Of a stretch of 64,000 bases of DNA, positions 1 to 10,905 are shown piece after piece. Origin of the DNA: Pseudoips prasinana (lineage: Eukaryota > Arthropoda > Insecta > Lepidoptera > Nolidae); the NCBI GenBank assembly GCA_951640165.1, contig OX621258.1:2255501-2319500 (forward strand), in the 5' to 3' direction. The stretch's first letter is position 1, and each line of letters opens with the position of its first letter. The notes beneath the pieces are model-generated. The model saw only the letters and a list, made by a program, of their open reading frames with translations, ran no database searches and was not told the origin of the DNA. The translations under genes and the position numbers were made by a program.

Positions 1-21
1 TTTGATTCATATGAAAAAAGA

Positions 22-480
22 AACAGGCCAAGTGCGAGTCGCACTCGCCCATGAAGGGTTCCGTAGCAGCAAGTTTTTGCAGTAGATTAAATGAAAGGTA
101 AATTGCGGTTTACGATTTATGACGTATTAAAAAAACTACTTACTAGATCTCGTTCAAACCAATTATCGGTGAAAGTTTGCATGGTAATGTTCATCATATA
201 TATTTTTTTAGTTTTATCGTTCTCTTATTTTAGAACTTACAGGGACACACACACACTCATTTCACCACTTTGGAAGTGTCTCTCGCGCAAACTATTCAGT
301 TTAGACAAAGAAGATATTAGAAAGCTCAATATCATTTTTGAAGACCTATCCATAGATAGCCCACATGTATGGGTACGATGAAAAAAAAATATTGTGTTTC
401 AGTTCTATGTATGGGGAACATCTATGTATGGGGTTCTATGTATGGGGGATTTAAATTTGGTTAACATGTTTTGCTTCGTA
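22..480 (+). repeat. Dispersed lepidopteran repeat A, copy 1
   Basis: Starts with GGCCAAGTGCGAGTCGC and continues through CCATGAAGGGTTCCGTAGC. The same order of blocks recurs at 47866-48346 (opposite strand) and 49372-50815 (split by a Penelope-like element). The ends carry matching inverted words (AGGGTTCCGTAGC / GCTACGGAACC in other copies), suggesting a non-autonomous element. The 96-codon open frame at 91-381 lies wholly inside the repeat and is not treated as a gene. From memory this is a very common lepidopteran repeat; its class is not assigned here. Confidence 0.7.
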
Positions 481-613
481 TATAGGACCATATATTTTTC
501 AATTGGATTATTAAGTTATCAATTATATGAAATCGGTTCTACCTAGCTTTTTTTAAACAGAAATAGTTTTCTGTTTAAAAATAATTAAAAATATAAGAAT
601 TGTGGTAAGTTAA

Positions 614-1010
614 TAATAATAATATCCTAGCCTGAATAATCACACACGGCCATCTGATCCCAAGATCTGTGCAAGCTCTACTTAGCTTGCACTATTGAAA
701 CCAGATAACTCAGATATTACATAATACTACTTTTCTTTTGTAAATACATACTTCTATAGGTAATTACAGCCAGAGTCAGGACAAACAAATAAAATAAAAA
801 AGGTTTTTAATCACGTAGACTTTAAAAAAACGCTTGTTGATAGTCCGAACATGTTTGTAGTAATATAGTTGTATACATTATTATTTCTAGTTACATATTA
901 TTATGGCGGACCGCTTGGGAATATTACCACCGGATCTAATGCGCCCGATATGTTCATGCACACACATATCTGTCCGTGGTGGGAATCAACCCTCGACCTG
1001 TAAAGCAACA
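614..1010 (-). mobile_element. tRNA-like SINE (family S2), interrupted
   Basis: Minus-strand copy of the family also seen at 4240-4545 and 8341-8560: the tail words (ACACGGCCATCTGATCCCA, complement of TGGGATCAGATGGCCGTGT) lie at the left, and the head with a B-box-like GGTTGATTCCCACC (complement of 980-993) at the right. The segment 788-895 interrupts it and is similar to 20407-20520, probably a LINE 3' end inserted into the SINE. Confidence 0.55.
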
Positions 1011-1387
1011 TTTACCAAACTTTCTAATATTGTTGAAAGAATATTTTTGGCAGCCATCTTATGCACTGCAGAATAGAAAAATACTGGATATAACATATTT
1101 TTCGTTAGTTTTAGTTAAGTGTTATCACATATATCATCACAAATAAATATTACGATTCTTATCGTATGTCTTCCTCAATTATTAAAACATACAAGTAATA
1201 AACTTATCAATTATCAGTAGAGGATCTCCTAAATGTATTATTTGTATTTATAAAGATCTAATCAGTTTTTTTTTCAGTACACGTGTAACCTATTTATTAT
1301 TTAACAGAGATTTTACTAAAAGCTTAAACCAATCCTTACTGTCATTTTCTCATACAAACGTTTTTCTCATTATTCAACCTGCGTTTA

Positions 1388-1600
1388 CCAACATATTTTT
1401 AAGACTGGACCAACATATTTTTAAGACTATGCCAACATATTTTTAAGACTGGACCAACATATTTTTAAGACTATACCAACATATTTTTAAGACTGGACCA
1501 ACATATTTTAAAGACTATACCAACATATTTTTAAGACTGGACCAACATATTTTTAAGACTATACCATCATATTTTTGAGACTATACCAAAATATTTATGG
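1388..1600. repeat. 22-bp minisatellite with 44-bp higher-order period
   Basis: About ten head-to-tail copies of CCAACATATTTTTAAGACT plus a 3-base ending. The ending alternates between GGA and ATA/ATG, so the real repeating unit is a 44-bp dimer. The array is broken at about 1601 by an RTE-derived short element and continues at 1826-1925 in degenerate form. Confidence 0.9.
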
Positions 1601-1601
1601 G

Positions 1602-1820
1602 TTGTGTGGTGACGGCGACGAATATCATTACCCCATGTTGGGGGCGTAGAAGTCGACCCGTAGGAATATCTACCAGAGGGCGGGAAGCAGCTTCCTTCTG
1701 AATATTATGACCATCTTACTGCAATCGCCAACCCGCCTGCCTAGCGTGGCGATTATGGCCCCAAGATGATTCTTGGGAGAGGCTTGTTCAGCAGTGGACT
1801 TCTTTCAGCTGTAATGATAG
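1602..1820 (+). mobile_element. RTE-derived short element inserted in the minisatellite
   Basis: Contains the family body (GGGGGCGTAGAAGTCGACCCG, then CGCCAACCCG and AGCGTGGCGATTATG) and ends with TTCAGCAGTGGACTTCTTTC followed by TGATAGATAG. The end closely resembles the 3' end of the RTE at 22455-23928. Members recur at 3629, 10265, 11623, 32550, 33058, 33848 and 42820. Confidence 0.7.
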
Positions 1821-1825
1821 ATAGC

Positions 1826-1925
1826 AACATGTTTTTAAGACTATATCAACATATTTTTAAGACTAGTACAAATCCAACATATTTTTAAGACTAGTACAAG
1901 TCCAACACATTTTTAAGACTAGACG
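1826..1925. repeat. Minisatellite, distal part
   Basis: Four further units around CAACATATTTTTAAGACTA, with longer spacers (AGTACAAATC, AGTACAAGTC). Separated from the main array by the inserted short element. Confidence 0.8.
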
Positions 1926-2860
1926 AACTGTTTTACGCAATTTCTGATACGACTATGTATTTACGAATATGTCCCAACTTGTCGTTTTGACGGTAAAATT
2001 ATTTTTAACCGGTTTTTTATGGAAGTTATTAATATGATCCCACTAAAATGAATAAATACGCCTATTTCAAACTGCTGAAAATAAATATGACGATCTGACG
2101 TAGCCTATTATCTTACTATCCAAGTAAGTTAAATTACTGTAAAACAAAAAAATAAATTAATTTGTAACCTCAATTTTCTCTATATTAGATTTGTTTTCTA
2201 TGAATAAGTTTAAAAGAATTATTAAAGCCAAATTGTGTAGCAGGGCATATTACAAAATTTATGATTATTTAAGTGACAAAAGTGGGATTGAGCTGTTCTA
2301 AGTCAATACACATTAAAATTGTAATTAATCTTATGTTTTAGAATTTTGTTTAAAAAAAGTATTCCTATAAAGTTTTCTGGCTGTCTTTCTCGGTACCTGC
2401 CACGTCACGCACTGCACGGTAGCGTAAAAAAAATGACGAATCCACATATGTAAAACTTTTACCAAAATGTATGCGTTGGAACAGTCTTGGCACTAGTTTT
2501 TCATCTTAATGACCCTAATCGCGTCTATCAGACACATTTTATGATTCTACTCTAACACCTCAATCCGTTTGACGATCCGTTTAGTGTAGTTTGCTTTGTC
2601 CCGACGGTCCGCCAAAGGAGCGGTGACAAAGCCCTCCATTTCGCAAACTTGTACTATTTACTTAAGAAATAACTTAAGTTTGTGGTTAACTTACGGGTGG
2701 GCCTTTTGTACCCTTTTTTTGAATGTTTGTCGTACAGAGTGTAAGGGACAGGGTAACCAGAACTGGTACCAGGGGTTCAATATAGGTATTTTTATTAATT
2801 ATATTATATTTTTATTCGGCTATTTGTTACATGCTCCTATGTTACAAATAATGTGTCCTC
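1926..2860. other. No gene recognised
   Basis: AT-rich sequence with no recognisable gene, RNA or known repeat. A 102-codon frame at 2596-2904 runs into the SINE that follows and shows no domain or plausible signal. Confidence 0.5.
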
Positions 2861-2861
2861 C

Positions 2862-3213
2862 TAGCCGAATTTCGGTCACGGCGGCCAGTCTTAATGAAGA
2901 CTAGCCAACTGCGCGAGATATATTATAGTGCACAAGTGTGTGCGCAAACACAGGAGCACTTTCTGTTCCATCACTCTCATGATCCGATGGGACGTCTAGT
3001 GACACGACCGGAAAGGGGTTAGGTACATAAACGATGGCTTTACGTGCTCTCCGAGGCAAGGGGGTATAATACCGCCAAGTCCCAGAATTCGGGCAGGTAT
3101 TGAGAATTTTTATTTTTACAGATATATCCCAAAATAACTTTCGGCCCGACCCGGGATTTGATCCCAGGACTTCGTTATCTGCGGTTGAAGCCACCGCTGG
3201 ACCAACTAGTGTT
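2862..3213 (-). mobile_element. tRNA-derived SINE (family S1)
   Basis: Read on the minus strand it starts with a tRNA-like head (A-box-like TTGGTCCAGCGGTGG, B-box-like GGGATCAAATCCCGG, complement of about 3155-3212). Body words such as CACTCTCATGATCCGATGGG and CGTGCTCTCCGAGGC (plus-strand spelling) follow. The same family is at 20060, 25905, 32865, and within each large direct repeat at 51041 and 54594. Confidence 0.75.
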
Positions 3214-3628
3214 TAAATGACGGGAATCGAAATTATAAATAAACAACGTGCATCTGGGCTGCTAATCGCAATTGGCTCTCGCGTAATAACATTATCATTT
3301 TTTTATATTTATCATAATTCTGAACAACTAGTTTGGTGCTGGGTACTAATTATTTACAATTCTGTACAGTGTTAAATAGCTCAGTGATGGCATGACTAAT
3401 CCTTTTAAATACGTATCTGTTTGAGTAATATTTTGCTTTGTCATTCAAATGTCATTCTAGTTCCTAACGAATGGTACAAATCATGTCTTAAACTTAGCTG
3501 GTATCATACGTAAATTGGTAATTCAGCAAATAACATGCAGCTTGCTTAGTGATAGTTGTTTATGTAGCTTGCGGATGTTATCATCTCCCGTGGCATTACA
3601 TAAATCAAGATTTTGTATTGCTTAATTA

Positions 3629-3882
3629 TGTCAGCCGAATGACGTCCACTGCTGGACGAAGGCCTCCCCAAAAGCTTTCCACAATAAAGCTGTGTCCATC
3701 ATTTGGAGGGATATGTCATAATCGCCACGCTTGGCAGACGGGTTGGCGATCGCAGTATGATGGTCATAGTACTCAGAGAGTCGCTGCTGCCCGTTCTATG
3801 GGAGACATTCCATCGGGACGACTTCTACGCTCTCCACGGGATGAGATGGGGTGCAGATATTCTTTTTCGTCAACCACATAGC
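3629..3882 (-). mobile_element. RTE-derived short element
   Basis: Minus-strand copy: the plus-strand text opens with CAGCCGAATGACGTCCACTG, the complement of the RTE-type 3' end, then the family body (GATCGCAGTATGATGGTCAT, CGGGACGACTTCTACGC). Small frames across it at 3549-3915 are chance. Confidence 0.75.
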
Positions 3883-3943
3883 AAAACCTATATCAGGATT
3901 GCTTATCAAAATTAAATAAGTCTTGGAACCTTTGAATAATTTA

Positions 3944-3994
3944 ACCGAACACAGATACCAGGACACAAGCAGTCCCCTGGTATCTGTGTTCGGT
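3944..3994. repeat. Perfect 19-bp inverted repeat (hairpin)
   Basis: ACCGAACACAGATACCAGG at 3944-3962 pairs with its exact complement at 3976-3994 across a 13-base loop. It is not part of a recognised gene. Confidence 0.85.
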
Positions 3995-4239
3995 ATAGTG
4001 TCCCTTACGTCCAGTTTTTGCTACGGTCGTTGCCTCCACGTTTTTTTTAAGTAAAATATTGATGAAGCTAAGATCTTAAGTAGCTTATGCCTATTAGGAA
4101 GTACGTATTTTAATGAGAGGTTTAATTTTGCCGGTTTTTTGTAGGATTTGTTGTATGTACAGTTTCATACATTACGTTAAATATTATACAGCCGGCCTAT
4201 CTGTTCCGAGACCTTAGGTTCTTGGGTCAAATATTATGT

Positions 4240-4545
4240 GGCATATTGAAGTTCAACGGGCCTGTTGGCGTGGTTGGTAAATGCTTGCTTTTCACGCCGG
4301 CTGTGTGTGAATAATGTCCCAGGATATTGTCATTATATGTAGACCCAGGACAGATATTTGTGTGCATGAACATATCTGTTTGTCCTGAGTCTGGGTGTAA
4401 TTATCTATATAATTATGTATTTACAAAAGAAATAATATATGTAGTATATAATTTATCTGGTTTCCATAGTAAAAGCTCTGCTTAGTTTGGGATCAGATGG
4501 CCGTGTGTAAATAATGTCCCAGGATATTATTCTTATGTATTATGT
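4240..4545 (+). mobile_element. tRNA-like SINE (family S2)
   Basis: Head-like GGCGTGGTTGGTAAATGCTTG, middle ACAGATATTTGTGTGCATGA and GTTTGTCCTGAGTCTGGGTG, tail GATCAGATGGCCGTGTGTAA. The same order is seen at 8341 and, reversed, at 614-1010; the tail family also begins again at the window end (63968-64000). Confidence 0.65.
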
Positions 4546-4821
4546 ATATGTCGCATAATCTCTAGCTGGAGTTATGTAATTTTTAAGTAAGAACTAATAA
4601 ATACAGTTATTATATTTTAACGATTACTCTCAAGGAAGTATTGTTAAATTCAATAACAATTCATATAACAGGGAAGTAATAATTTCTCTAATAAAACCTC
4701 CCGTCAAATCCACCGTGAACTCCAGGCTTTATCGTTCACCTAACCTTTGTTGCCCCTCTCACTCACTCTTATTGCACCTTTGTCTTTCTGTCTCACTCCC
4801 GCAAGTGTCATGGCGGGTCAG

Positions 4822-4834
4822 GTTGCTAAGCAAC
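4822..4834. promoter_or_regulatory. X-box-like palindrome
   Basis: GTTGCTAAGCAAC is a perfect 13-base palindrome matching the RFX-family X-box consensus (GTTNC-CATGG-AAC type, two half sites around a centre). It sits just downstream of a pyrimidine-rich stretch (4745-4800). No gene start was recognised next to it, so function is unproven; chance is possible. Confidence 0.25.
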
Positions 4835-5139
4835 GCGTTTGTTTACACATGAGCGCAAACGCAGGTCGATGTATGCTAAGGTTTTATTGGTTTAATGTTC
4901 GGATTATTATTATAGGATTTACGTTGTACTGGCAGATTTGTAGATCATTTGATTTTGTTGGAGTATTATTAATTTATCTTCAATATTATCTTCATTCGCA
5001 AAAATAATGACAGTAATTGGAAAACCACCTGATTAACAAAATAACTCAATATTTTTTTTAGATATTTCGTTGTCTGATCTACCCGTGAAGAAAATCTGGT
5101 CAAATGCGTGTCGGGTGAAGTGTTGTGTAGAGTCATGTA

Positions 5140-5274
5140 CAGACGCCAGCACATCCAGCTACCCCAATCTGTCAAATTTCTTTTATAGGTTTTCAACTTT
5201 ATCACAAAAGTATAAGGTTCACTTTCAATTGGGGAAATTTGACAGATTGGGGTAGCTTGATGTGCTGGCGTCTG
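5140..5274. mobile_element. MITE family B, copy 1 (TA target duplication)
   Basis: Ends CAGACGCCAGCACATC and its complement, arms about 45 bp, flanked by TA on both sides (5138-5139 and 5275-5276). Further copies at 12328, 14639 and 35761. TA duplication suggests mobilisation by a Tc1/mariner-type transposase; no coding capacity. Confidence 0.85.
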
Positions 5275-5484
5275 TATTGTCTAATATTAAATCTGACAAT
5301 TTTTAAACATCCGCGTTACATAATTTTGTACTCAGTTTTTGTTTTATTTCTTACTTATAGAGCCTAGTAGACTTTATAGTTTTACTTTTAGTTGCGATTT
5401 TGTCGGTCTCCTTTTTAACCAACTACAAAAGAGGGAGGTTATGAAATCGACTGTACGCTTTCTTGATTTATTCATCACTTGATC

Positions 5485-5665
5485 GTTAATCGGAGACGTA
5501 CTTAAGAAAGGTCAGGTCAGAAGTACCCTAAACCGGCGAGCATGTATGAAGAATATTATGTCAGTAAACGAAGCGAAAGAGGTATGCAAGGATCGTGACA
5601 AATGGAAGTCCGTTGTCTCTGCCTACCCCTCTGGGAAACAGGCGTGAGTCTATGTATGTATGTAT
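5485..5665 (+). pseudogene. Non-LTR retrotransposon 3' coding remnant
   Basis: Same family as the minus-strand remnant at 15385-15732: shares GGTCAGGTCAGAAGTACCCT, CGGCGAGCATGTATGAAGAA and AAACAGGCGTGAGTCTATGTATG. It corresponds to the C-terminal end of a LINE reverse-transcriptase polyprotein ([24 protein letters not shown]) and is broken. Confidence 0.65.
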
Positions 5666-5924
5666 GTTGATCTTTATTTTTCTATGAGTTGTCAAAGCTT
5701 TTTTGATCCATAGTAAGTTTAATGTGCCCTTTATTGAGTTTCATTGGGAACTTGTGTAGTAGAAAATGACGTAGAAGGAAGATAACTCTTTTTACGTAAC
5801 GATTTCTAACAGTGGACACCTACTGCATAGCGCGGTTAACTTCATTCCAAAACGTGAAACTCTAAATAGACCCTCTATTATGATTTTCTCACATAAAAAT
5901 GTTTACTTACTTACTTATCGTATG

Positions 5925-6050
5925 GTCAGTGTGTACTCATGTGTCAGAGTTGTTCATTAGGTCTCTGACGACTGTTGCCAATTGGTTATAACCGGGACCG
6001 ACAGCTTAACGTGCCATCCAAAGCACAGAGACGCTCAGTAAAACCTTGCC
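5925..6050 (-). mobile_element. 5S-derived SINE, body fragment
   Basis: Contains GTGTCAGAGTTGTTCA, CTCTGACGAC and AAGCACAGAGACGCTCAG, which in reverse complement match the body of the 5S-headed elements at 47566 and 57531. The 5S-like head itself is missing here. Confidence 0.55.
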
Positions 6051-6312
6051 AATCACTAACGGATCGGTCAGCGCATCTGGCTAGACAAATAGTTAATAAT
6101 CTCAGAAGAAGTCGCGGGTACTGCTTGAGGTATAAAGTAGTAATAATGCTGTATAATCGGTTGATACATACCAGATGAGACATTCACTACTCTGAACGGG
6201 ACCGAGACGTGTGATAATTGTCTCTGCAAACTGCGCCTGACCTTGGCTGACGTTGCACACTTTTTATATGGATAAGTATGTTTAATCTTAAGAGGCAATA
6301 GACGTATTGATA

Positions 6313-6480
6313 ACTAGCTGTGCCCCACGGTTTTACCCGCGTTAAACTTTATAAATGATTACCTATGTGTTAATACAGGGTGTCAGCTAACTCCTTACCA
6401 AGTTTTATTAAAATCGCTCCAGCAATTTAGACGTGAAGAAGTAACAAACATACACACAATCGCCTTTATAATCGTAACGT
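6313..6480 (+). repeat. Dispersed repeat G
   Basis: Begins ACTAGCTGTGCCCCACGG and TTTTACCCGCGTTAA, ends GTAACAAACATACACACA and CGCCTTTATAAT. Related copies at 14083, 20952, 22352, 25111 and 58676. Widespread in Lepidoptera from memory; class not assigned. Confidence 0.65.
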
Positions 6481-7310
6481 AACCGCCAGTTACTTCAAAA
6501 TACCCTCACTACGTCGTAAGCAAATCCTAAGAACATACTTATGCTCCTAACTCGGAACATTGTATGTTTATGAGTATGTGGTTTCCTATTGACCCGGTCT
6601 CTGGTATTTTGTAACTTTAGAACTTTTGTTTTTGAGGTTGGCACTGTCAAATCGATTCGTTTGACAGTAAACTACATATACGTATTTGTATACTATATTA
6701 TATTTGGAAGGAAATCGACACTGTAGGTACCTCCATAGCCTCTGTCACAAATACATCATATTATTTTATTTTCAAATTTATATACAGCTAATTAAACATA
6801 ATAAAGATAAATAAAGGGGCACAAAGGTACTACTTATTACTAAACAAATATCTTCCAGTAGACCCGCGAAAGAAGATACCAATATAAAAAAAATACATGT
6901 GTAATAGAATTACATAGTATAATATTTATTTGTTTGTTTGAGGATTATTTAAGTTACAAATACATATAAAATCATAAAAGACACATGTATACAGAATAGG
7001 AAGCAATACAGTTACGTTTTAACACAACCATTACATTCAAAACAAGATGGTTAGTAGAGTTAGTAGGATGGGTAACATTTTGAGAACGAAATATTTATGT
7101 ATTTTATTAATTTATTCATTTAATCCAAGACATAAAGTAACGTGGAACTTACAATAAATAAAGTCACTCCAGTTCCTGCAAAATACATGTAGAAATATTT
7201 TTTTTGTGTGTTTCTTTGTTAATTATTCCCATAGCATGCATCAGAGAACATTTTTGGACGTTAGTCCTGTCTTCTGAGAACTGAGTTGGCTCTTGCTGGG
7301 TCTTGTCTTA
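6481..7310. other. No gene recognised
   Basis: AT-rich sequence without coding signal. An A/T-rich stretch around 6920-7040 resembles a LINE 3' tail but cannot be assigned. Confidence 0.5.
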
Positions 7311-7550
7311 GGCTGAGATCTATAGAGCGTACTTAGACTTTGCTCAGACTTTACTTAGACAGAAGTTAATGCATGTAACGAAATTACAATTGGTGTTTTG
7401 ACTTTGTCTGTCTTAGCTTATGCTAGGCATAATCTTAACTTCAAAAAGTCTATAATTACCAAATCAAAGTATAAGCTTAGCATACATTTAGCTAAGTTTT
7501 ACGTAAGTAAAGTTTGAGCAAAGTCTAAGTACGCTATATAGATCTCAGCC
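7311..7550. mobile_element. MITE with long terminal inverted repeats
   Basis: GGCTGAGATCTATAGAGCGT at the left end faces its near complement at 7531-7550; arms are about 50 bp and include ACTTAGACTTTGCTCA. Flanks are TTA (left) and TTC (right), so a 3-bp Harbinger-type duplication is possible but imperfect. No coding capacity. Confidence 0.8.
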
Positions 7551-7624
7551 TTCGTTTAGCGTTGAGGTCTTATCTGAAGGCATTTATAATTGTTAGTATT
7601 TAGCATTTATAATAAGGTTGTGTG

Positions 7625-8117
7625 TAGTGTTGAAAATGACTAAAGTAACTGAATTAGACTGACTGTCATTTACGGTCAAAATGGTCATTAAATGGTTATT
7701 TTCAGTCAATTTGATTTCAGTAATATTTTTGAAACTTTTAAGTTTTTGTCGTTAATAAAAGTCTACAACTTCTAAATTGAAACAAAAAGTGGTTTTTATG
7801 ACTTATAGTATTATTATATAGAATTAATCATTTTACATTTCTAATCATGCCTGCATTTAAGACAAAATGGCAACGTCACATCGCCTCGCTCATTGACTTT
7901 GATGTCGTCTTATCCTCTCATGATATAATAGAAAATACAACATTGCTTCATTTAAATTTGCATATAAATTGGGTACCTAAACAAATAAATAATTGGGTGG
8001 TAGTCGAGAATAGACAATAATATTTGAGTCAAATTGACTGAATTCGACAGTAAATGACCGGTCATTTAAGGTTTATGACAATTGTGACTAGTCATATTCA
8101 GTCATTTTACATCTCTA
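7625..8117. mobile_element. Non-autonomous hAT-type element
   Basis: Flanked by an exact 8-bp target duplication GTTGTGTG (7617-7624 and 8118-8125). Ends are imperfect inverted repeats beginning TAGTGTTGAAAATGACT and, on the other strand, TAGAGATGTAAAATGACT. Length 493 bp, no transposase. 8-bp duplications and TAG-starting ends are typical of hAT elements. Confidence 0.85.
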
Positions 8118-8340
8118 GTTGTGTGGAAGAGCTTTATGCGATAAGACCGTCCATACTGTAACTTGTGTGTTGAAATATGTCAAAACATATATATAAACAT
8201 ATATAGTGTTAGTACAAGGAAGAGTATTCTATTCTATCATCAGGCGTGACTAAACTTAAAAGCCTTAAGCCTTCAGCGCGCAACCGTCTCGCTAGCATAT
8301 TTCGATGTTTTACAGTCTATTTTATGATATATTGTTTAAA

Positions 8341-8560
8341 GGCTGGTTGACGTGGTTGCCTGGCTTTTGGCCTTTCATATCGCAGGTCCTTGGTTCGATT
8401 TCCACCCAGGACAGATATTTTTGGGCATGAACATGTCTGTTTGTCCTGAGTATGGGTGTAATCATTTATATAAGTATGTAATAACAAAAAAGGAATTCCT
8501 ATACATCCAAAAGGTTTCCATGGTATACAGGCTCTGCTTAGTTATTGGATATTATTATTA
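8341..8560 (+). mobile_element. tRNA-like SINE (family S2)
   Basis: Head with GGTTGACGTGGTTGCCTGGC and B-box-like GGTTCGATTTCC, then ACAGATATTTTTGGGCATGA, GTTTGTCCTGAGTATGGGTG and CAGGCTCTGCTTAGTT as in the 4240 copy. The 70-codon frame across it is chance. Confidence 0.7.
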
Positions 8561-9086
8561 TTAAAGAGCACGTTAAATGGGAAGAACAGTTTTTCTCATA
8601 TATTTGTTTACAGTTTATTTATTTATTTTCTCTATTTTCAGAGTTACCCCGATACAGTAGATTCGACTCAATAAAATTAATTATTGAACTATCTATTTCA
8701 TGTCGTGTGTGATCCTTAGCTTATACAATGACTGAAACACAGTTTTCGGAAGTGCATATAACAATGTTATAACCTGTAAGTGAATCATCTAAATGTAGCG
8801 AGATAGCTGCGCTGCGCCTGCGGCTTTATGCGACATAAAATGTTAAAGCTAAGCCTTTTTGTACTACTTTCCCTGTCTATCACTTTGCCTGTTTTCTGTT
8901 GGACATTACGTATATTAGTTTTTCTATTGTCTTTTCGATCCTTGTTAAGAATGTCGCCATAAAGCCAGCAATTTTGCGAAATAACTTGACAATTCAGTGT
9001 ACGTACAGGCCAGTAAAGTTAAAAGAATAAGCAGTAACATAAGTAACGCTTTTCAACGGTCTTAGGGATGCCTATCTGTTCGAACA

Positions 9087-9124
9087 TATCGATATATCGA
9101 GATCGATCTGCTCAAGTATCGATA
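9087..9124. promoter_or_regulatory. Two DRE-like octamers (TATCGATA)
   Basis: Exact TATCGATA at 9087-9094 and 9117-9124. This octamer is the core DREF-binding element of insect housekeeping promoters. No start site is demonstrated, and simple A/T-rich chance matches are possible. Confidence 0.25.
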
Positions 9125-9809
9125 TAAGTTGGAGACGAACGGGCAGTAGGATTAACGGGGGATAAGGATGGATGGATTGAGTGAAATAATGCAATGAATG
9201 TTTTTGGCTTCTAGGTACATAAATTTGTACTTATCAAGTTCACTATTAAGAGTAAAGTTTAATACATAATTGATCTTATATTATAAAAAAATAACTCTTC
9301 GATTTAAGTCCATGGTCCAGTCCATCCGTGCGATCTATGTTATCACATAAACGTCTAAAATAAATAGCATGGTATTATACTACATTATATTTCAATTAAA
9401 ATTATATTGTACACTTGGAAATGGAAACACAGTTAACAAAACAAATTCAAAACGCATCAGTTACCTGGGTACGAACGAAGCTCAAGAGGGGTCCTCTTGA
9501 CCTAGGTTCCTACCTGAAGTCAAAAGTAAAAAGTCGTAATTTAACAAAGAGCTATCTATTGTGGTTTTGACTATTTCATTATTTAATAATTAATAAATAT
9601 GTTTAATTTTTTGCGTAAATTATATGCGTTCTATTGATATGGATCTACTGGATAAGTGGATAAAAAACATTTAAACTAAATGTACCGGTAATGCTGCCAG
9701 GTCTTTAACCCATGCTTCCTGGTTAGTTTGATCAACTCTGCAAATAGGGTAATCACTGCCCATAAAAATGGCATTAAAGGGTTTGCTTCAAAAAGCTATA
9801 ATGTCGAGA

Positions 9810-9817
9810 TATCGATA
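9810..9817. promoter_or_regulatory. DRE-like octamer (TATCGATA)
   Basis: Third TATCGATA, about 700 bp after the first pair. If these mark a promoter, the distant 5' exon of the GMAP-210 gene would be one candidate target on the + strand; this is inference only. Confidence 0.2.
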
Positions 9818-10264
9818 TGTTGTGGCATCCCTACAAATTTTAGCGAACAATGTTCGTTGCGGTCACAAGTATGTCTATGTCCCTTCGTTGCGTCACAAAC
9901 TTACTTAAACGTGACTTTTTGTGTGTCACTTGTTGTGAAAGGTTTTTTGTTTTGGGATAATTGTGAGTTTTGTGTGATGATGCGGTATTTGTGAGAGGCA
10001 CGCTATTTTAGAGATCGGCTGAGGTGAACTTAACAAATGCAATTTTGAAATTTTACGTTTAGCTTCTTCTTCTTCTTATCGTGTCGATGGTAAGAATTAT
10101 ATTCTATCTTCCCAAAATTGGGCAACGCTGACCCCTTTGGCTGAAGCGTCATACAAGTCCTGAAGGGAACAAGAGACTGGACAGGAGGGACAAACAAATA
10201 AATGGGCCATACTTTGGGGTGCTACGTTTAGCTTAAAGTTAAGTACAATCTATGCCATAATTTC

Positions 10265-10400
10265 CACTCAAGGCAGGTGGGTTAGCGATCGCAATATGAT
10301 GGCCATAGTATTCTGACATATAATACATAGGCTGCTGCCCGTTCTCTGGTATACATATAAGACACGTGTCGGTATTCCCCAAAAAGATGAACCGACGATC
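10265..10400 (-). mobile_element. RTE-derived short element, fragment
   Basis: Contains GCGATCGCAATATGATGGCC and GGCTGCTGCCCGTTCTCTGG, body words of the family in minus orientation. Truncated at both ends. Confidence 0.6.
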
Positions 10401-10769
10401 TTTTGGGGGTCTCTGGTGGTGGCGCAAGATTGGACGTGGCGGTCATCGGGTGCCTTTGGTCTTTGTTCAAGAATGGACGTCGTTCGGCGGACAAATGTAA
10501 TTTTTTTTATTGCAACCGTGAATAATCTCTCTGTTTTGCTATCCACGCGGGAAAAAAACTAAATATGTTAAAACTTTAATTTCCTCCTGCAAAATTTCCT
10601 TCTAAGTTTTTCTTTTTGTACTCAAACGACATGGAAATAGGCTTCGCCTAACCGTAATTTCTGTTCAAGTTTCCAGATATGTTTACCAGACATGTTTTTT
10701 CTTTTTTAATAAGTTATCGTCTGCACTAGGGACGTTAATCCCTGTTTCACGGAGTACTTTACAAATATA

Positions 10770-10905
10770 TAATTGACGGACATAAATTACATCCAGACAC
10801 AGAACACCTATTTATGGGCCATACAAATAGTTGTCCTGCGCGGATTCGACCCGGGACACGAAGCGGCGAGGCGACTGTTTTATCGCTGCGCCACACTTGC
10901 AGAAA
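10770..10905 (-). mobile_element. tRNA-like SINE head
   Basis: On the minus strand it has a tRNA-like GTGGCGCAGCGATAAAACAG followed by a B-box-like GGGTCGAATCCGCGCAGGAC. A similar head occurs at 61287-61350. It is not a functional tRNA gene: no cloverleaf 3' half follows. Confidence 0.55.

Larger units (their letters stand above)
8561..10264. other. Mostly unique AT-rich sequence, no gene recognised
   Basis: No coding exon was recognised. It contains three TATCGATA octamers (see separate entries) and a stretch around 9840-10000 rich in GTGTCAC/TTGTGAG words that could be a 5' untranslated region, but this cannot be shown from sequence alone. Confidence 0.4.

Noticed and set aside
1388..1925. 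CRISPR-like array (regular repeats)
   Set aside because: Units are directly tandem with no unique spacers, and the window is eukaryotic; it is a minisatellite.
4747..5007. 86-codon frame starting in the pyrimidine-rich patch
   Set aside because: Starts with a non-ATG codon, no domain, and composition fits chance.
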